From Pseudomonas karstica (GTDB taxonomy: Bacteria; Pseudomonadota; Gammaproteobacteria; Pseudomonadales; Pseudomonadaceae), in NCBI RefSeq assembly GCF_009707515.1, contig NZ_WLYI01000016.1, positions 1-64,000 on the forward strand: a DNA stretch of 64,000 nt. Reading direction: 5' to 3'. This document shows positions 52,516-62,317 of the stretch, piece by piece. The notes beneath the pieces are model-generated. The model worked only from the letters and a program-made list of their open reading frames with translations. It made no database searches and had not been told where the DNA came from. The position numbers were made by a program, and so were the translations under genes. Positions within the stretch are counted from its first letter, which is position 1; every line of letters begins with the position of its first letter.

Positions 52516-52542
52516 TTTAGAGTAGGGCATCGCATGTATAAT
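52516..52542 (+). promoter_or_regulatory. candidate sigma-70 promoter of ccm operon
   Basis: A perfect TATAAT at 52537-52542 lies between the divergent fliK-like gene and ccmA. The -35 is poor: TTTAGA at 52516-52521 is 15 bases upstream and TTGCCC at 52509 is 22. The leader to the ccmA start would be about 130 bases and holds a small hairpin (CCAG/CTGG near 52591-52607). Confidence 0.45.
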
Positions 52543-52680
52543 GCCGCCCGTCTTCAACGAGAGCGGTTAAAACCGTACAACTATTTGATCCAGCTCTCTA
52601 AACTGGCCGTCAAAGCATCTATTCTGCATCTCTTTAACGGCCGCTCCACCGCCGACTTGAACCGTAAAGGCTTCGATCTC

Positions 52681-53316
52681 TTGACCAGCCCTTTTCTAGA
52701 AACCATAGCGCTTACCTGTGAACGCGACCTGCGGATGCTCTTCGAGCACCTTGAGTTGCGTCTGGCGGGCGGCGATATGGTGCAGATCAGTGGGCCCAAC
52801 GGCAGCGGCAAGACCAGCCTGTTGCGCCTGTTGGCTGGCTTGATGCAGCCGACGGCGGGCGAAGTGCGGCTCAACGGCAAACCCTTGGGCGAACAACGTA
52901 CCGAGCTTGCCCGCAATCTGGTATGGATCGGTCACGCCGCCGGGATCAAGGACGTACTGACCCCTGAAGAAAACCTCAGTTGGCTTAGTGCGCTGCATCA
53001 TCCGGCAACTCGCGAGTCAATCTGGCGGGCCTTGGCCGCCGTGGGCCTCAAGGGCTTTGAAGACGTTCCCTGTCATACGTTGTCAGCCGGCCAGCAGCGC
53101 CGCGTGGCCCTGGCTCGCCTGTATCTGGAGGGTCCACCATTGTGGATTCTCGACGAACCCTTCACGGCTCTTGATAAGCAAGGCGTTGCCCAGTTTGAAG
53201 AACACCTGGCGGCTCATTGCGAGCAGGGCGGCATGGTGGTTCTTACCACCCACCACACCCTGGCCCGCATGCCAGCCGGTTACCGTGATCTCGATCTGGG
53301 CCGGTGGTCGGTATGA
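52681..53316 (+). CDS. ccmA: heme exporter ATP-binding protein CcmA
   Basis: 211-residue ABC ATPase of the CcmABCD complex, which releases holo-CcmE. Walker [10 protein letters not shown], signature LSAGQQRR and Walker [14 protein letters not shown] are intact. The TTG at 52681 gives the family start (M/L)[10 protein letters not shown], with AAAGG 10 bases upstream; the frame is open back to 52315 but that part overlaps the minus-strand gene and the promoter. Its stop overlaps the ccmB start by ATGA. Confidence 0.92.
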   Translation: MTSPFLETIALTCERDLRMLFEHLELRLAGGDMVQISGPNGSGKTSLLRLLAGLMQPTAGEVRLNGKPLGEQRTELARNLVWIGHAAGIKDVLTPEENLSWLSALHHPATRESIWRALAAVGLKGFEDVPCHTLSAGQQRRVALARLYLEGPPLWILDEPFTALDKQGVAQFEEHLAAHCEQGGMVVLTTHHTLARMPAGYRDLDLGRWSV

Positions 53317-53981
53317 GTGTGTTTGCCTTGCTGGTCGCCCGTGAAGCGCGGTTGTTGTGCCGGCGCCCGGCCGAATTGGCCAACCCCCTGGTGTTCTTTG
53401 CAATTGTGATCGCCTTGTTCCCGTTGGCGGTGGGCCCCGAGACTAAACTGTTGCAAACCTTGTCGCCGGGACTGGTCTGGGTGGCGGCCCTTTTGTCCGT
53501 CCTGCTCTCGCTGGACGGGCTGTTTCGCAGTGATTTCGAAGACGGTTCCCTTGAGCAGTGGGTCCTTTCGTCGCACCCCCTGCCTCTTCTGGTTCTGGCC
53601 AAGGTGCTGGCACACTGGGCGTTTTCCGGCCTGGCGCTGGTATTGCTCGCGCCACTGCTGGCGATGATGCTGGGGTTGCCCGCCGAGTGCTTGCCGGTGT
53701 TGCTCCTGTCATTATTGCTGGGCACACCGGTGCTCAGTTTGTTGGGGGCCGTGGGGGCGGCACTGACGGTTGGCTTGAAGCGGGGTGGCCTGTTACTGGC
53801 GCTGTTGATTCTGCCTTTGTATATCCCGGTATTGATTCTGGGCAGCGGCGCTTTGCAAGCCGCGCTGCAGGGCATGCCGGCGACGGGTTACCTGTTGTGG
53901 CTTGGCAGCCTGGCCGCCCTGGCGGTAACCCTGACACCCTTTGCTATAGCGGCTGGCCTGAAGATCAGCGTCGGCGAATAA
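53313..53981 (+). CDS. ccmB: heme exporter membrane protein CcmB
   Basis: 222-residue inner-membrane protein with six hydrophobic segments. The family start [20 protein letters not shown] and the conserved [13 protein letters not shown] are visible. It forms the membrane channel of the CcmABCD complex. The ATG at 53313 overlaps the ccmA stop. A gap of 79 bases follows before ccmC. Confidence 0.95.
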   Translation: MSVFALLVAREARLLCRRPAELANPLVFFAIVIALFPLAVGPETKLLQTLSPGLVWVAALLSVLLSLDGLFRSDFEDGSLEQWVLSSHPLPLLVLAKVLAHWAFSGLALVLLAPLLAMMLGLPAECLPVLLLSLLLGTPVLSLLGAVGAALTVGLKRGGLLLALLILPLYIPVLILGSGALQAALQGMPATGYLLWLGSLAALAVTLTPFAIAAGLKISVGE

Positions 53982-54060
53982 TGAGGTCTGGTTAAGCGTT
54001 TTAACCAGTAAAGACCCTTGGTTCTTTGCAATGTCGAAGAACACCGTGATGGAAACAGCA

Positions 54061-54816
54061 ATGAACTGGACCTGGTTTCACAAGCTCGGCTCGCCCAAGT
54101 GGTTCTATGGCATCAGTGGCAAACTGCTGCCGTGGTTGAGTATCGCCGCCGTTTTGCTGATCGGCATCGGCCTGGTCTGGGGGCTGGCCTTCGCGCCGCC
54201 GGACTACCAGCAAGGCAACAGCTTTCGCATCATCTACATCCACGTTCCTGCCGCGATGCTGGCCCAGTCCTGCTACGTGATGCTGGCGGTGTGCGGCATC
54301 GTCGGGCTGGTGTGGAAGATGAAACTGGCCGACGTCGCCCTGCAATGCGCCGCCCCCATTGGCGCCTGGATGACCGCCGTGGCGCTGGTTACCGGGGCCA
54401 TCTGGGGCAAGCCGACCTGGGGCTCGTGGTGGGTCTGGGACGCGCGACTAACGTCGATGCTGATTCTGCTGTTCCTGTACTTCGGTCTTATTGCGCTGGG
54501 CAACGCCATCAGCAACCGTGACAGCGCTGCCAAGGCCTGTGCGGTGTTGGCGATTGTCGGTGTAATCAACATCCCGATCATCAAATACTCCGTGGAGTGG
54601 TGGAACACCCTGCATCAGGGCGCAACCTTCACCCTCACCGAAAAACCGGCGATGCCCGTACAAATGTGGGCGCCGCTGCTGTTGATGGTACTGGGGTTCT
54701 ACTGCTTCTTCGGCGCTGTGTTGCTGATGCGCATGCGCCTCGAAGTGCTCAAGCGCGAAGCCCGCGCCAGTTGGGTCAAGGCCGAAGTACAAACCAGCCT
54801 GGGAGCCCGTGGATGA
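54061..54816 (+). CDS. ccmC: heme handling protein CcmC
   Basis: 251-residue membrane protein that attaches heme to CcmE. The WWD motif reads [14 protein letters not shown], and six hydrophobic helices are visible. The heme-ligand His in [10 protein letters not shown] and [10 protein letters not shown] is present. The start [14 protein letters not shown] at 54061 matches the family; upstream in-frame ATGs at 54031 and 54049 would add up to 10 residues. Its stop overlaps ccmD by ATGA. Confidence 0.94.
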   Translation: MNWTWFHKLGSPKWFYGISGKLLPWLSIAAVLLIGIGLVWGLAFAPPDYQQGNSFRIIYIHVPAAMLAQSCYVMLAVCGIVGLVWKMKLADVALQCAAPIGAWMTAVALVTGAIWGKPTWGSWWVWDARLTSMLILLFLYFGLIALGNAISNRDSAAKACAVLAIVGVINIPIIKYSVEWWNTLHQGATFTLTEKPAMPVQMWAPLLLMVLGFYCFFGAVLLMRMRLEVLKREARASWVKAEVQTSLGARG

Positions 54817-54989
54817 GTTTTGCCTCTTTCAGTGATTTTCTCGCCATGGGCCATCATGGCCTGTATGTCTGGACGGCCTATGGCATCTGCCTGGCGGTGC
54901 TGGCGCTCAACGTTGCTGCGCCGATCCTGGCCCGCAAGCGTTACCTGCAACAAGAGGCGCGTCGTCTGCGCCGGGAGACCGATAAGTGA
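54813..54989 (+). CDS. ccmD: heme exporter small subunit CcmD
   Basis: 58-residue single-pass protein. One membrane helix at about 18-40 ([20 protein letters not shown]) is followed by a basic tail ([17 protein letters not shown]). It is needed for release of holo-CcmE from CcmABC. It is bounded by 4-base overlaps with both ccmC and ccmE. Confidence 0.94.
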   Translation: MSFASFSDFLAMGHHGLYVWTAYGICLAVLALNVAAPILARKRYLQQEARRLRRETDK

Positions 54990-55453
54990 ATCCGCTGCGT
55001 AGAAAGCGCCTGTTAATCATCCTGGCCATCATGGCTGGCGTTGGCATTGCCGTGACCCTGGCCTTGAGTGCCCTGCGGGAGAACATCAACCTGTTCTACA
55101 CCCCGACCCAGATCGCCAATGGCGAAGCGCCGCTGGACACGCGGATTCGTGCGGGCGGCATGGTCGAAGCCGGCTCCTTGAAACGCTCCGGTGATTCCCT
55201 GGACGTGACCTTTGTGGTCACCGACTTCAACAAGTCCGTGACCATCACCTACCGCGGCATCCTCCCGGACCTGTTCCGCGAAGGGCAAGGCATTGTCGCC
55301 CTGGGCAAACTCAACGACGACGGCGTAGTGGTGGCCGATGAAGTGTTGGCCAAGCACGACGAGAAATACATGCCGCCGGAAGTGACCAAGGCGCTCAAAG
55401 ACAGCGGCCAGTCTGGCCCAACTCCAGCCTCAGCTCCTGCCAGGGAGGGCTAA
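54986..55453 (+). CDS. ccmE: periplasmic heme chaperone CcmE
   Basis: 155-residue membrane-anchored heme chaperone. An N-terminal helix (about 8-29) anchors a periplasmic beta barrel. The heme-binding HxxxY motif is [14 protein letters not shown], with His124 and Tyr128. A GTG start overlaps the ccmD stop. The C-terminal tail is flexible and rich in Ser, Pro and Ala. Confidence 0.95.
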   Translation: MNPLRRKRLLIILAIMAGVGIAVTLALSALRENINLFYTPTQIANGEAPLDTRIRAGGMVEAGSLKRSGDSLDVTFVVTDFNKSVTITYRGILPDLFREGQGIVALGKLNDDGVVVADEVLAKHDEKYMPPEVTKALKDSGQSGPTPASAPAREG

Positions 55454-55456
55454 GCG

Positions 55457-57445
55457 ATGACCTCTGCACTGTTTATTCCTGAGCTCGGCCAGTTGGCGAT
55501 GATCCTCGCCCTGTGCTTTGCCATCGTCCAGGCCATTGTCCCTCTGCTGGGCGCCTGGCGTGGCGACCGTTTGTGGATGAGCCTGGCCCAGCCGGCGGCC
55601 TGGGGGCAGTTTGCTTTTCTCGCCTTCGCGTTCGGTTGCCTGACGTACGCGTTCATGATCGACGACTTTTCCGTGGCCTATGTTGCCAACAACTCCAACA
55701 GCGCCTTGCCCTGGTACTACAAGTTCAGCGCGGTGTGGGGGGCCCACGAAGGTTCCTTGCTGCTCTGGGCGTTGATCCTCGGTGGCTGGACCTTTGCGGT
55801 GTCGGTGTTCTCCCGGCAGCTGCCGCAAGTGATGTTGGCCCGGGTGCTGGCGGTGATGGGCATGATCAGCATCGGCTTCCTGCTGTTTTTGATCATGACC
55901 TCCAACCCGTTCGCGCGCATCCTGCCGCAGATCCCGGTGGACGGGCATGACCTCAACCCGCTGTTGCAGGACATTGGCCTGATTGTCCATCCGCCGATGC
56001 TTTACATGGGCTATGTCGGCTTCTCCGTGGCCTTCGCCTTCGCCATTGCCGCCTTGCTTGGCGGGCGTCTCGACGCCGCCTGGGCGCGCTGGTCGCGGCC
56101 ATGGACCATCGTTGCCTGGGCCTTTCTCGGCATTGGCATCACCTTGGGCTCCTGGTGGGCTTACTACGAACTCGGCTGGGGCGGCTGGTGGTTCTGGGAC
56201 CCGGTGGAGAATGCGTCCTTCATGCCATGGCTGGTGGGCACGGCGTTGATTCACTCGTTGGCCGTCACTGAAAAGCGTGGGGTGTTCAAGAGTTGGACCG
56301 TGTTGCTGGCCATTGCGGCGTTCTCCCTGAGCTTGCTGGGCACCTTCCTCGTGCGTTCCGGCGTGTTGACCTCGGTTCATGCCTTTGCATCCGACCCGGA
56401 GCGCGGGGTGTTCATCCTGATCTTCCTGCTGTTTGTGGTCGGCAGCTCCCTGGCCTTGTTCGCTCTGCGCGCTCCGGTGGTCAAGAGCCATGTCGGCTTC
56501 AACCTCTGGTCCCGGGAAACCCTGCTGCTGGGCAATAACCTGGTGTTGGTCGTAGCGGCGTCGATGATCCTGCTGGGCACTCTGTACCCGCTGGTGCTCG
56601 ATGCATTGACCGGCGCCAAGCTGTCCGTCGGCCCACCGTACTTCAACGCGTTGTTCATCCCGTTGATGGGCCTGTTGATGGTGGTGATGGCCATTGGCAT
56701 GCTGGTGCGCTGGAAAGACACCCCGGTGAAATGGCTGCTGAGCATGCTGACTCCGGTGCTGTTGGGCAGTGCCACGTTGGCCGTGGTGGCCGGGATCGCC
56801 TATGGCGACTTCAACTGGGCCGTGCTGGCGACCTTTATGCTCGCCGCCTGGGTTCTGCTGGCCGGCATACGCGACATCTTCGACAAGACCCGCCACAAAG
56901 GCCTGATCAAGGGCCTGCCGAGCCTGACCCGCAGTTACTGGGGCATGCAGGTGGCGCACATCGGCATCGCCATCTGTGCCCTGGGCGTGGTGCTGTCCAG
57001 CCAGAACAGTGCCGAGCGCGACCTGCGCCTGGCGCCTGGCGAGTCGATGGACCTGGCCGGTTATCACTTTATCTTCGAAGGCGCCAAGCACTTTGAAGGG
57101 CCAAACTTCACATCCGACAAAGGCACCGTGCGCGTGGTGCGCAACGGCAAGGAAATCGCTGTGCTGCACCCGGAAAAACGCCTGTACACCGTACAGAACT
57201 CGATGATGACTGAAGCGGGCATTGATGCCGGGTTCACCCGTGACCTTTACGTTGCCCTGGGCGAACCGTTGGGCGATGGCGCCTGGGCCGTGCGGGTTCA
57301 TGTCAAACCGTTTGTGCGCTGGATCTGGTTCGGCGGCTTGCTTACCGGTTTTGGCGGTTTGTTGGCGGCGCTGGATCGGCGTTACCGGGTCAAGGTCAAG
57401 AGCCGGGTGCGTGAAGCCCTGGGCCTTTCAGGAGCGCCAGTATGA
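55457..57445 (+). CDS. ccmF: cytochrome c heme lyase subunit CcmF
   Basis: 662-residue protein with about 15 membrane helices that, with CcmH, attaches heme to apocytochrome c. The WWD motif reads GWGGWWFWDPVENASFMPWL. Conserved His are in HEGSLLLWALILGGW, IVHPPMLYMGYVGFS and ALIHSLAVTEKRG. The length is normal for the family. It lies 3 bases after ccmE and overlaps ccmG by 4. Confidence 0.96.
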   Translation: MTSALFIPELGQLAMILALCFAIVQAIVPLLGAWRGDRLWMSLAQPAAWGQFAFLAFAFGCLTYAFMIDDFSVAYVANNSNSALPWYYKFSAVWGAHEGSLLLWALILGGWTFAVSVFSRQLPQVMLARVLAVMGMISIGFLLFLIMTSNPFARILPQIPVDGHDLNPLLQDIGLIVHPPMLYMGYVGFSVAFAFAIAALLGGRLDAAWARWSRPWTIVAWAFLGIGITLGSWWAYYELGWGGWWFWDPVENASFMPWLVGTALIHSLAVTEKRGVFKSWTVLLAIAAFSLSLLGTFLVRSGVLTSVHAFASDPERGVFILIFLLFVVGSSLALFALRAPVVKSHVGFNLWSRETLLLGNNLVLVVAASMILLGTLYPLVLDALTGAKLSVGPPYFNALFIPLMGLLMVVMAIGMLVRWKDTPVKWLLSMLTPVLLGSATLAVVAGIAYGDFNWAVLATFMLAAWVLLAGIRDIFDKTRHKGLIKGLPSLTRSYWGMQVAHIGIAICALGVVLSSQNSAERDLRLAPGESMDLAGYHFIFEGAKHFEGPNFTSDKGTVRVVRNGKEIAVLHPEKRLYTVQNSMMTEAGIDAGFTRDLYVALGEPLGDGAWAVRVHVKPFVRWIWFGGLLTGFGGLLAALDRRYRVKVKSRVREALGLSGAPV

Positions 57446-57978
57446 AGCGTTGGTTGATGGTTTTACCGCTGGCCTTGTTCCTGGTGGTGGCCGTGTTCCT
57501 GTATCGCGGCCTTTACCTGGACCCTGCCGAGCTGCCGTCAGCGATGATCGGCAAACCGTTCCCGGCGTTTTCCCTGCCGACGGTGCAGGGTGACAAGACC
57601 CTGACCCAGGCCGACCTGCAGGGTAAGCCGGCCTTGGTCAACGTCTGGGCTACCTGGTGCATTTCCTGTCGCGTGGAGCATCCGGTGCTCAACAAGCTGG
57701 CCGAGAAAGGCGTGGTGATCTACGGCATCAATTACAAGGACGACAATGCAGCGGCCCTGAAGTGGCTGGCGGAGTTTCACAACCCGTACCAGTTGGATAT
57801 CCGCGATGAGGACGGCAACCTCGGCCTGAATCTCGGCGTCTATGGTGCTCCGGAAACCTTCTTCATCGATGCCAAGGGTGTGATTCGCGACAAGTACGTC
57901 GGGGTGATCGACGAAGTGGTCTGGCGTGAACAACTGGCTGCCAAGTACCAGGCGCTGGTGGATGAGGCCAAGCCATGA
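57442..57978 (+). CDS. ccmG: thiol:disulfide interchange protein CcmG/DsbE
   Basis: 178-residue membrane-anchored thioredoxin-like reductase. N-terminal anchor helix at about 4-21. The active site is WATWCISCRVEHP, with Cys73 and Cys76 (CISC). The conserved acidic/proline region YGAPETFFIDAKGVIRDKYV is present. It keeps the CXXCH site of apocytochrome c, or CcmH, reduced. Four-base overlaps join it to ccmF and ccmH. Confidence 0.95.
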   Translation: MKRWLMVLPLALFLVVAVFLYRGLYLDPAELPSAMIGKPFPAFSLPTVQGDKTLTQADLQGKPALVNVWATWCISCRVEHPVLNKLAEKGVVIYGINYKDDNAAALKWLAEFHNPYQLDIRDEDGNLGLNLGVYGAPETFFIDAKGVIRDKYVGVIDEVVWREQLAAKYQALVDEAKP

Positions 57979-58448
57979 AGCGTTGGTTAGCCGCCGCTGT
58001 ATTGGGCCTGTGCATGACCGGCTTGGCCCACGCTGCCATCGACACCTACGAATTTGCCAAAGACGGCGACCGCGAGCGTTTTCGTGAACTGACCAAGGAA
58101 CTGCGCTGCCCCAAGTGCCAGAACCAGGACATCGCCGACTCCAACGCGCCGATCGCCGCCGACCTGCGCAAAGAGATCTTCCGCATGCTCGGCGAGGGCA
58201 AGGACAATCAGCAAATCATCGACTTCATGGTCGATCGCTACGGTGAGTTCGTGCGCTACAAGCCGGCGCTGACCGGCAAGACCGCGCTGCTGTGGTTCGG
58301 CCCGGCGGGCCTGTTGCTCGCAGGCGTCGTGGTCATGGCGGTGATTGTGCGTCGCCGCCGCGTCGTGCCGACCGATGGGTCGGACTCGCTATCTGCCTCC
58401 GAGCGCCAACGCCTCGACCAACTGCTGGACAAAAATACTGATGATTGA
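57975..58448 (+). CDS. ccmH: cytochrome c maturation protein CcmH
   Basis: 157-residue heme-lyase thiol subunit. Signal peptide cut after AHA (about residue 20). The redox motif is LRCPKCQNQ, with Cys45 and Cys48. A C-terminal membrane helix lies at about 103-121. In pseudomonads the large E. coli CcmH is split into this short CcmH and the next gene, CcmI. It overlaps ccmI by 8 bases. Confidence 0.95.
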   Translation: MKRWLAAAVLGLCMTGLAHAAIDTYEFAKDGDRERFRELTKELRCPKCQNQDIADSNAPIAADLRKEIFRMLGEGKDNQQIIDFMVDRYGEFVRYKPALTGKTALLWFGPAGLLLAGVVVMAVIVRRRRVVPTDGSDSLSASERQRLDQLLDKNTDD

Positions 58449-59637
58449 TTTCTGGCTCGCAGCAGGGCTGCTACTCCTGGTTGCCTTGAGTTTCTTGTTG
58501 ATCCCGGTTTTGCGCGGCCGCCGTGCCCAGCGTGAAGAGGATCGCACCGCACTGAACGTGGCGCTCTATCAAGAGCGCGTGGCGGAGTTGCAAACCCAGC
58601 AGGACGAAGGTGTGCTCAATACGGCGCAGTTGGATACTGCCCGCGCTGAAGCGGCCCGTGAGTTGCTGGCCGATACCGAAGGCGTGCAAAAACCTCGGGA
58701 GTCACGCCTGGGCAAGCCGTTGCCATTGCTGGCAGCCGTGCTTGTCCCGGTGCTGGGTCTTGGCCTGTACCTGCATTTCGGTGCCAGCGACAAAGTTGAA
58801 CTGACGCGCGAATTTTCCCAGCCGCCGGTGTCCATGGAAGACATGACCCAGCGCCTGGAACGGGCTGCCGCCGCGCAACCGGATGCACCGGAAGGCTTGT
58901 ACTTCCTGGGGCGGGCCTACATGGCCCAGGACCGTTCAGCAGAGGCGGCGAAAGTCTTCGAACGCGCTGCGGCTCTGGCCGGGCGTCAGCCGGAACTGTT
59001 GGGGCAGTGGGCCCAGGCGCAGTATTTTGCCGACAACAAACAATGGTCGCCCAAGGTTCAGGCGTTGACCGATGAGGCGTTGAAGCTGGACCCGAAGGAA
59101 GTCACCAGCCTTGGCTTGTTGGGCATCGCAGCCTTTGAAGGCCAGCGTTATCAAGAGGCGATTGATTACTGGAACCGTCTGTTGGCCCAGTTGCCTGAGC
59201 AGGACAACTCCCGTGCAGCGCTGCAAGGCGGGATTGACCGGGCGGCCGAGCAGTTGAAAGAGGGCGGTGGTGCAGTGGCGCCAACCAAGGCCGCAGCGTC
59301 GCTCAAGGTGCGTGTCGATCTGTCGGCTGAAGTGAAGGCCAAAGCCTTGCCGGGCGACAGCGTGTTCATCTTCGCTCGCGCTGTCAAAGGCCCGCCAGCG
59401 CCCTTGGCCGTCAAGCGCCTGACCGTCGCCGACTTGCCGGTAACCGTTGAGCTGGGTGACGCTGATGCAATGATGGCGCAGTTGAAACTGTCCAACTTTC
59501 CCGAAGTCCAACTGGTTGCGCGCATATCCCGGGCCGGTCAACCGACCGCTGGCGAGTGGATCGGCCGCAGCCAACCCCTGGCCAGCAGTACCACCACGAC
59601 GCAGCAACTGACCATCGACAGCCCGGATAAAAAATGA
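58441..59637 (+). CDS. ccmI: cytochrome c maturation chaperone CcmI
   Basis: 398-residue protein with two N-terminal membrane helices (about 3-19 and 92-110) around a Leu-rich cytoplasmic segment. A periplasmic TPR domain follows (about 140-280; [20 protein letters not shown] and similar) that binds the apocytochrome C-terminus. The tail (about 290-398) is beta-rich ([20 protein letters not shown]). The start at 58441 is the ATG overlapping ccmH; the open frame back to 58345 is a ccmH shadow. Confidence 0.93.
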   Translation: MIDFWLAAGLLLLVALSFLLIPVLRGRRAQREEDRTALNVALYQERVAELQTQQDEGVLNTAQLDTARAEAARELLADTEGVQKPRESRLGKPLPLLAAVLVPVLGLGLYLHFGASDKVELTREFSQPPVSMEDMTQRLERAAAAQPDAPEGLYFLGRAYMAQDRSAEAAKVFERAAALAGRQPELLGQWAQAQYFADNKQWSPKVQALTDEALKLDPKEVTSLGLLGIAAFEGQRYQEAIDYWNRLLAQLPEQDNSRAALQGGIDRAAEQLKEGGGAVAPTKAAASLKVRVDLSAEVKAKALPGDSVFIFARAVKGPPAPLAVKRLTVADLPVTVELGDADAMMAQLKLSNFPEVQLVARISRAGQPTAGEWIGRSQPLASSTTTTQQLTIDSPDKK

Positions 59638-59647
59638 GGAAGTGCCC

Positions 59648-60049
59648 ATGACCGCCATTGCTCGTATCACCCTGCTCAGCCTGGTTTTAGGCTTGAGTGC
59701 TTGTGCGGTTCATCGGCCACCGGCCCCTACCGGTCCTACCGGCCCGACCATCCCACCCTCAGGCCCTTCGACCCAGCCGAGCACCAAACCTTCCGGGCCT
59801 GTGACGGCGCCGCCCAAGGCACCACCGAGCACCTCCGCCACCTTCGCACCGCCACCTGGGGCTGCCAGTCATTGGGATGGCAGAATGCAGGTGTATGTGT
59901 TGGACGAACAGTCGGACACCTTTTACCGCCAGCGCACCTACTATCGCTGGAGCAATGGCTGGAGCCGTTCCATCAGCCCGAACGGGCCATGGGAGGAGAC
60001 CGACATCCACGGCGTGCCGCCGGGGTTGAGCAAGCAATACGGGCAATGA
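59648..60049 (+). CDS. small proline-rich lipoprotein
   Basis: 133 residues. Signal peptide with lipobox LSAC (Cys19), then a Pro/Thr/Ser-rich stretch to about residue 70, then an aromatic C-terminal domain ([37 protein letters not shown]). No known function. The ATG at 59648 is six bases after GAGGAAG; a GTG at 59642 is less likely. It follows ccmI after 10 bases and ends with a strong terminator, so it is probably the last gene of the ccm transcript. Confidence 0.8.
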   Translation: MTAIARITLLSLVLGLSACAVHRPPAPTGPTGPTIPPSGPSTQPSTKPSGPVTAPPKAPPSTSATFAPPPGAASHWDGRMQVYVLDEQSDTFYRQRTYYRWSNGWSRSISPNGPWEETDIHGVPPGLSKQYGQ

Positions 60050-60078
60050 AAAAAGGCGACCTTCGGGTCGCCTTTTTT
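60049..60078. terminator. rho-independent terminator after ccm operon
   Basis: AAAAAAGGCGACC (60049-60061) pairs perfectly with GGTCGCCTTTTTT (60066-60078) around a TTCG tetraloop. Six T follow the GC stem and six A precede it, so it can work in both directions. The stem begins at the last base of the lipoprotein stop codon. Confidence 0.94.
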
Positions 60079-60104
60079 GTGCCTGGCTTGGAGTGCGCCG
60101 ACCA

Positions 60105-60166
60105 GGCGAGGCGGGACGCGGAGCGTCCCAAGAGGCATTCCCACGCAGAACGTGGAGACGATCAAA
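60105..60166. repeat. degenerate palindromic repeat before phnC
   Basis: GGGACGC (60113-60119) pairs with GCGTCCC (60123-60129). The next stretch, GCATTCCCACGCAGAACGTG, is a damaged form of the GCATTCCCACGCAGAGCGTGGG element common in pseudomonads. It is probably a decayed REP-type sequence. Confidence 0.6.
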
Positions 60167-60185
60167 CTCGCCAACCAATCCCAAC

Positions 60186-60207
60186 CTTTCATCAAACCTT
60201 CATCAAA
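60186..60207 (+). promoter_or_regulatory. candidate Pho box for phn operon
   Basis: CTTTCAT at 60186-60192, CAAA, CCTTCAT at 60197-60203 and CAAA form two direct units with an 11-base period, as in the PhoB box CTGTCATAAAnCTGTCAT. They match the heptamer at 6 of 7 and 5 of 7 bases. They lie 132 bases before the phnC start, in keeping with phosphate-starvation control of phosphonate uptake. Confidence 0.5.
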
Positions 60208-60317
60208 TGGTTTTTCTCCGGTCACATGCAAGTCATAGGCCTGACACTTCCCGCGCTTACTGTCGTTTGAACTCAAATACGGCCACGGAAGGCTGTTCAA
60301 CCAAGACAGAGATGCCT

Positions 60318-61151
60318 ATGACTCTCGCTATCCATGTCGATCATCTGAACAAGACCTTTGCGAAGAAGTCCGCATTGGTCGACCTCGACCTCACCATTCC
60401 TTGCGGTGAGATGGTCGCGCTGATTGGCGCTTCCGGTTCCGGCAAGTCCACCTTGTTACGGCATCTCGCGGGCCTGGCCTGTTGCGACAAGAGCAACGGT
60501 GGCAGCGTCAAGGTATTGGGCCGGGAGGTGCAGGCGAGCGGGCGGTTGAATGGCCAGGTGCGGCGGTTGCGGGCAGACATTGGTTATATCTTCCAGCAGT
60601 TCAACCTGGTCAATCGCCTGAGTGTGATCGACAACGTGCTGCTCGGTTGCCTGGGCCGTATGCCGCGCTGGCGCGGCAACCTCGGGCTGTTCAATGCCGA
60701 AGAAAAACAGTACGCCATGGAGTCCCTGGCCCGTGTTGGCCTGGCCGACCTGGCCGCGCAGCGTGCCTCGACCTTGTCCGGTGGCCAGCAACAGCGCGTG
60801 GCGATTGCCCGGGCGTTGACCCAGCGTGCCGAAGTGATCCTGGCTGACGAGCCCATCGCCTCCCTGGACCCGGAGTCGGCGCGCAAGGTCATGGAGATCC
60901 TTGCCGACATCAATCGCCGCGACGGCAAGACCGTGGTGGTGACCCTGCATCAAGTCGATTACGCCATGCGTTATTGCCCCCGGGCCGTGGCGCTCAAGGG
61001 CGGGCGGATTCATTTCGATGGCCAGGCCAGCGCGATGAGCAGCCAGTTTCTCAACGATTTGTACGGTGCCGACGTCGACACCAGCCTGATGTTTGCCGAC
61101 CAGACCCGCCGCCCCGAAGTGCCCCCTCGGCTGGCCCTGGCTCGCGCTTGA
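60318..61151 (+). CDS. phnC: phosphonate ABC transporter ATP-binding protein PhnC
   Basis: 277-residue ABC ATPase. Walker [11 protein letters not shown]-loop [10 protein letters not shown], signature LSGGQQQR and Walker [16 protein letters not shown] are intact. The ATG at 60318 ([14 protein letters not shown]) matches the family; another ATG lies at 60312. phnD and phnE, the binding protein and permease, follow, so the substrate is a phosphonate or phosphite-like ester. Confidence 0.94.
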   Translation: MTLAIHVDHLNKTFAKKSALVDLDLTIPCGEMVALIGASGSGKSTLLRHLAGLACCDKSNGGSVKVLGREVQASGRLNGQVRRLRADIGYIFQQFNLVNRLSVIDNVLLGCLGRMPRWRGNLGLFNAEEKQYAMESLARVGLADLAAQRASTLSGGQQQRVAIARALTQRAEVILADEPIASLDPESARKVMEILADINRRDGKTVVVTLHQVDYAMRYCPRAVALKGGRIHFDGQASAMSSQFLNDLYGADVDTSLMFADQTRRPEVPPRLALARA

Positions 61152-61182
61152 AAACCTCCCACGACCTCTAGGAAGCCATTCC

Positions 61183-62184
61183 ATGTTGAACCGCATCGGT
61201 CATGTTTTTCTGTCTGCCGCGCTGTTGGCCTGTGTCGGCTTGGGCAATGCCCAGGCTGCCGACAAGGCCATCAACTTCGGCATCATGTCCACCGAGTCTT
61301 CGCAAAACCTCAAGAGCATCTGGCAACCCTTTTTGGACGACATGCACAGCAAGACCGGCCTGACCATCAAGGCCACCTTCGCCTCCGACTACGCCGGCCT
61401 GATCCAGGGCATGCGCTTCAACAAGGTCGATGTGGCCTGGCTGGGCAACAAAGCCGCAATAGAAGCAGTGGACCGTTCCAACGGCGAGGTCTTCGCCCAG
61501 ACCGCTGCCGCCAACGGCTCCGCCGGTTACTGGAGCGTGCTGATCGTACGCAAGGACAGCCCGATCAACTCTGTCGAAGACATGCTCAAGAACGCGAAGA
61601 GCCTGACCTTCGGCAACGGTGACCCGAATTCCACCTCGGGCTACCTGGTGCCGGGTTACTACGTGTTCGCCAAGAACAATGTCGACGCCGCCACCGCCTT
61701 CAAGCGCACCCTCAACTCCAGCCATGAAGTCAACGCACTGAGCGTGGCCAAAGGGCAGTTGGATGTTGCGACCTTCAACACCGAAAGCTGGGACCGCCTG
61801 GAAGTCACCCAGCCGGACAAGGCTGCGCTGCTCAAGGAGATCTGGAAGTCGCCGCTGATCCCTGCCGACCCGTTGGTGTGGAGCAAGGCCCTGAGTGAAA
61901 GCGAGAAAACCAAGATCCGCGACTTCATCTTCAACTACGGCAACACCGATGAAGAGAAGACCGTGCTGAAGAACATGCAACTGGGCAAGTTCCTCGCTTC
62001 CAGTGATGACCAACTGTTGCCGATCCGCCAGTTGGAACTGTTCAAGCAGCGCACCACCATCAGCGCCGACGAGAAGTTGGCGGCCGCCGACAAGGCGAAG
62101 AAGCTCGCCGACATCGACGCCGACCTCGCCAAGCTGCAGCAACGCCTCACCGAACTGGACAAGAAGACCGCCGCTAACGGCTGA
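61183..62184 (+). CDS. phnD: phosphonate-binding periplasmic protein PhnD
   Basis: 333-residue solute-binding protein. Signal peptide cut after AQA (about residue 25). Family regions: INFGIMSTESSQNLKSIWQP, DYAGLIQGMRFNKVDVAWLG, and SVEDMLKNAKSLTFGNGDPN. A coiled C-terminal tail (about 290-333) is typical. AGGAAG precedes the ATG. A REPIN separates it from phnE. Confidence 0.95.
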   Translation: MLNRIGHVFLSAALLACVGLGNAQAADKAINFGIMSTESSQNLKSIWQPFLDDMHSKTGLTIKATFASDYAGLIQGMRFNKVDVAWLGNKAAIEAVDRSNGEVFAQTAAANGSAGYWSVLIVRKDSPINSVEDMLKNAKSLTFGNGDPNSTSGYLVPGYYVFAKNNVDAATAFKRTLNSSHEVNALSVAKGQLDVATFNTESWDRLEVTQPDKAALLKEIWKSPLIPADPLVWSKALSESEKTKIRDFIFNYGNTDEEKTVLKNMQLGKFLASSDDQLLPIRQLELFKQRTTISADEKLAAADKAKKLADIDADLAKLQQRLTELDKKTAANG

Positions 62185-62203
62185 CGCCAGGCGACTGCGG
62201 AAT

Positions 62204-62304
62204 CTGTAGGAGCGAACTCGCTCGCGAAAAACGCAAGAGCACCGCGTTTCTACAGGTTCCCCGCGTCATCGTTAACGACCTTCACGAGCAAGTTCGCTCC
62301 TACA
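62204..62304. repeat. REPIN between phnD and phnE
   Basis: CTGTAGGAGCGAACTCGCTC at the left and its near-complement ending GAGCAAGTTCGCTCCTACA at the right bound a stretch of about 55 bases. Inner sequence CGTCATCGTTAACGACCTTC is the reverse complement of part of the element at 46867-46968, so both belong to one family in opposite orientation. It ends 13 bases before the phnE ATG, so phnE translation starts right after the hairpin. Confidence 0.9.
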
Positions 62305-62317
62305 TTGAGAGGGATTC

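Noticed and set aside
55430..57301. 623-codon minus-strand ORF opposite ccmF
   Set aside because: It is a His/Gln/Arg-rich shadow of ccmF on the opposite strand, with no recognisable domain.
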